Positions 61,074 to 64,000 of a stretch of 64,000 nt of DNA are shown piece by piece. The notes beneath the pieces were generated by a model. It did no database searches. It was given only the letters and a program-made list of their open reading frames with translations, and was not told the origin of the DNA. The position numbers and the translations under genes were made by a program. This DNA comes from Osedax fenrisi (lineage: Eukaryota; Annelida; Polychaeta; Sabellida; Siboglinidae), in assembly GCA_964019155.1 (NCBI GenBank), contig CAXHSG010000162.1, positions 812,001 to 876,000 of the forward strand. Direction: 5' to 3'. Numbering within the stretch: position 1 is the stretch's first letter; each line of letters starts with the position of its first letter.

Positions 61074-64000
61074 ATAAAACGTAATAATTACGTTTTATTA
61101 CTTATTACGTTTTATTACTTATTACGTTTTATTACTTATTACTTATTACTTATTACGTTTTATTACTTATTACTTATTACGTTTTATTACTTATTACTTA
61201 TTACTTATTACGTTTTATTACTTATTACGTTTTATTACTTATTGCGTTTTATTACTTATTACGTTTTATTACTTATTACATTTTATTACTTATTACGTTT
61301 TATTACTTATTACGTTTTATTACTTATTACGTTTTATTACTTATTACTTATTACGTTTTATTACTTATTACTTATTACGTTTTATTACTTATTACTTATT
61401 ACTTATTACTTATTACGTTTTATTACTTATTAATAAAACGTAATAATTACGTTTTATTACTTATTACGTTTTATTACTTATTACGTTTTATTACTTATTA
61501 CTTATTACGTTTTATTACTTATTACGTTTTATTACTTATTACGTTTTATTACTTATTACGTTTTATTACTTATTACGTTTTATTACTTATTACGTTTTAT
61601 TACTTATTACTTATTACGTTTTATTACTTATTACGGTTTATTACTTATTACTTATTACTTATTACGTTTTATTACTTATTACTTATTACGTTTTATTACT
61701 TATTACTTATTACGTTTTATTACTTATTACGTTTTATTACTTATTACTTATTACTTATTACTTATTACTTATTACGTTTTATTACTTATTACTTATTACG
61801 TTTTATTACTTATTACTTATTACGTTTTATTACTTATTAATAAAACGTAATAATTACGTTTTATTACTTATTACGTTTTATTACTTATTACGTTTTATTA
61901 CTTATTACTTATTACGTTTTATTACTTATTACGTTTTATTACTTATTACGTTTTATTACTTATTACGTTTTATTACTTATTACGTTTTATTACTTATTAC
62001 GTTTTATTACTTATTACTTATTACGTTTTATTACTTATTACGTTTTATTACTTATTACGTTTTATTACTTATTACTTATTACGTTTTATTACTTATTACG
62101 TTTTATTACTTATTACGTTTTATTACTTATTACTTATTACGTTTTATTACTTATTACGTTTTAATACTTATTACTTATTACGTTTTATTACTTATTACTT
62201 ATTACTTATTACGTTTTATTACTTATTACTTATTACGTTTTATTACTTATTACGTTTTATTACTTATTACTTATTACGTTTTATTACTTATTACGTTTTA
62301 TTACTCATTACTTATTACGTTTTATTACTTATTACTTATTACGTTTTATTACTTATTACTTATTACGTTTTATTACTTATTACTTATTACGTTTTATTAC
62401 TTATTAAGTTTTATTACTTATTACTTATTACTTATTACTTATTACGTTTTATTACTTATTAGTTATTACATTTTATTACTTATTACGTTTTATTACTTAT
62501 TACTTATTACGTTTTATTACTTATTACGTTTTATTACTTATTACTTATTACGTTTTATTACTTATTACGTTTTATTACTCATTACTTATTACGTTTTATT
62601 ACTTATTACTTATTACGTTTTATTACTTATTACTTATTACGTTTTATTACTTATTACGTTTTATTACTTATTTAGTTTTATTACTTATTACGTTTTGTTA
62701 CTTATTACGTTTTATTACTTATTACGTTTTATTACTTATTACGTTTTATTACTTATTACGTTTTATTACTTATTAATAAAACGTAATAATTACGTTTTAT
62801 TACTTATTACGTTTTATTACTTATTACGTTTTATTACTTATTACTTATTACGTTTTATTACTTATTACTTATTACTTATTACGTTTTATTACTTATTACT
62901 TATTACGTTTTATTACTTATTACGTTTTATTACTTATTACGTTTTATTACTTATTTAGTTTTATTACTTATTACGTTTTATTACTTATTACGTTTTATTA
63001 CTTATTACGTTTTATTACTTATTACATATTACTTATTACGTTTTATTACTTATTACTTATTACGTTTTATTACTTATTACGTTTTATTACTTATTACGTT
63101 TTATTACTTATTAATAAAACGTAATAATTACGTTTTATTACTTATTACGTTTTATTACTTATTACGTTTTATTACTTATTACGTTTTATTACTTATTACG
63201 TTTTATTACTTATTACTTATTACGTTTTATTACTTATTACGTTTTATTACTTATTAGTTATTACGTTTTATTACTTATTACGTTTTATTACTTATTACTT
63301 ATTACGTTTTATTACTTATTACTTATTACATTTTATTACTTATTACTTATTACTTATTATGTTTTATTACTTATTACGTTTTATTACTTATTACGTTTTA
63401 TTACTTATTACTTATTACGTTTTATTACTTATTACTTATTACGTTTTATTACTTATTACTTATTACGTTTTATTACTTATTACTTATTACGTTTTATTAC
63501 TTATTAGTTATTACGTTTTATTACTTATTACGTTTTATTACTTATTACTTATTACGTTTTATTACTTATTACTTATTACATTTTATTACTTATTACGTTT
63601 TATTACTTATTACGTTTTATTACTTATTAGGTTTTATTACTTATTACGTTTTATTACTTATTACGTTTTATTACTTATTAAGTTTTATTACTTATTACGT
63701 TTTATTACTTATTACGTTTTATTACTTATTACTTATTACATTTTATTACTTATTACGTTTTATTACTTATTACGTTTTATTACTTATTACGTTTTATTAC
63801 TTATTACGTTTTATTACTTATTACTTATTACGTTTTATTACTTATTACTTATTACATTTTATTACTTATTACTTATTACGTTTTATTACTTATTACGTTT
63901 TATTACTTATTACGTTTTATTACTTATTACGTTTTATTACTTATTTAGTTTTATTACTTATTACGTTTTATTACTTATTACGTTTTGTTACTTATTACGT
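46494..64000 (+). repeat. Satellite right zone
   Basis: ACGGTTTATT occurs near 47437, 52732, 55967 and 61633 and was not seen elsewhere. The zone contains an approximately 8,530-bp duplication and blocks resembling the left zone (for example 49109-49836, matching 14029-14783), so left-type and middle-type material alternate here. Confidence 0.7.

Larger units (their letters stand above)
7411..63129 (-). repeat. 126 in-place inverted 17-bp units (family)
   Basis: At each site AATAAAACGT-AATAATT replaces one B-A unit; it is the exact reverse complement of AATTATT-ACGTTTTATT, so one satellite unit is inverted with one substitution in B. With its neighbours it forms perfect 14-base arms around a single A. 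Starts (hand-read, within 1-2 bp) in the first third: 7411, 8160, 9294, 9907, 10276, 10920, 11574, 11912, 12787, 13441, 13779, 14772, 15110, 15547, 16025, 16274, 16991, 17319, 17645, 18216, 18393, 19151, 19503, 19812, 20564, 20873, 21437, 22108, 22446, 23456, 23777, 24231, 24709, 25985, 26306, 26760, 27573, 27878, 28196, 28591. The others continue at about 126-1010 bp spacing to 63113. A variant junction ACTTATA replaces ACTTATT before the sites at 14772, 23456, 25985, 49832 and 58395. Confidence 0.9.
7105..64000 (+). repeat. Two-word satellite array (10-mer A + 7-mer B), continues past window
   Basis: The entire stretch is built of A = ACGTTTTATT and B = ACTTATT. A is almost always followed by one to five B, so unit lengths are 17 (AB), 24 (ABB), 31, 38 and longer. 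AA junctions (a skipped B) are rare, for example near 10400, 17445, 19612, 28357 and 51363. Common word variants are ACATTTTATT, AAGTTTTATT, AGGTTTTATT, GCGTTTTATT, TAGTTTTATT, ATGTTTTATT and ACGTTTTGTT for A, and AGTTATT, ACTCATT, ATTTATT and ACATATT for B. AB has 10 T, 4 A, 2 C and 1 G, so the + strand is strongly T-biased. No other sequence interrupts the array. Long open + strand frames here are artefacts because neither word nor their junctions contain a stop. Confidence 0.95.

Noticed and set aside
7045..62958. Dozens of long + strand open frames with periodic peptides rich in Leu, Tyr, Ile, Phe and Thr
   Set aside because: Both satellite words lack stop codons in all three + frames, so long frames are automatic. 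Starts arise only where variants create ATG or TTG, and stops only at variant words or inverted units. Several overlap in different frames. None has a flanking signal or non-repeat sequence.
7105..64000. CRISPR array
   Set aside because: Short regular repeats and dispersed palindromes look superficially similar, but there are no unique spacers: everything between inverted units is the same two-word satellite. No cas-like gene is present and the context is eukaryotic.

Overview
No gene can be supported in this window. It is strongly A+T-rich repetitive DNA and looks eukaryotic: a satellite array longer than 56 kb with higher-order structure, (TTTGGG)n-type telomere-like tracts, foldback elements with long inverted ends, TA microsatellites, and no bacterial-style gene packing. 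A nuclear subtelomeric or pericentromeric location is my best reading. A repeat-swollen organelle genome cannot be excluded, and I cannot name the species.

Layout. (1) Positions 1-1086 are A+T-rich non-coding DNA holding short hairpins, including an inverted pair whose stems differ by a compensating base-pair swap. (2) Positions 1087-2597 hold two copies of a roughly 380-bp foldback (MITE-like) element in opposite orientation, 1271-1655 and 2218-2597. A separate inverted segment pair (1087-1197 and 2008-2137) interleaves with them. (3) Positions 2598-3530 are A+T-rich with nothing recognisable. (4) Positions 3531-7104 are three tandem modules of about 1.1-1.3 kb. Each is built from a TA microsatellite, a CCCAAA/CCCAA telomere-like tract, roughly 90-bp units beginning CTCGGGAAGTAATGCAGC, a conserved segment of about 75 bp, and a dimeric A+T repeat. 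(5) From 7105 to the end of the window lies one uninterrupted satellite.

The satellite is built from two words: a 10-mer A (ACGTTTTATT) and a 7-mer B (ACTTATT). Nearly all of it reads as A followed by one to five B, giving steps of 17, 24, 31, 38 or more bases. By hand I located 126 sites where a single 17-bp B-A unit is inverted in place. Each creates a perfect inverted repeat of 14-base arms around one base, and all carry the same extra substitution, so they probably descend from one founding inversion. The spacing of these sites works as a barcode that reveals higher-order repeats: tandem duplications of 1,061, 1,867, 1,992, 6,284 and about 8,530 bp, differing mostly by gain or loss of whole 17- or 24-bp units. 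Private variants split the array into left, middle and right families.

The + strand of both satellite words has no stop codon in any frame, so long open frames occur throughout the array. They are periodic by-products of the repeat and are not genes. The most interesting points are the two-word architecture with a single-origin inverted unit, the higher-order mosaic, the sharing of the telomere-associated unit between the foldback elements and the three modules, and a possible origin of the satellite word in the neighbouring A+T repeat.
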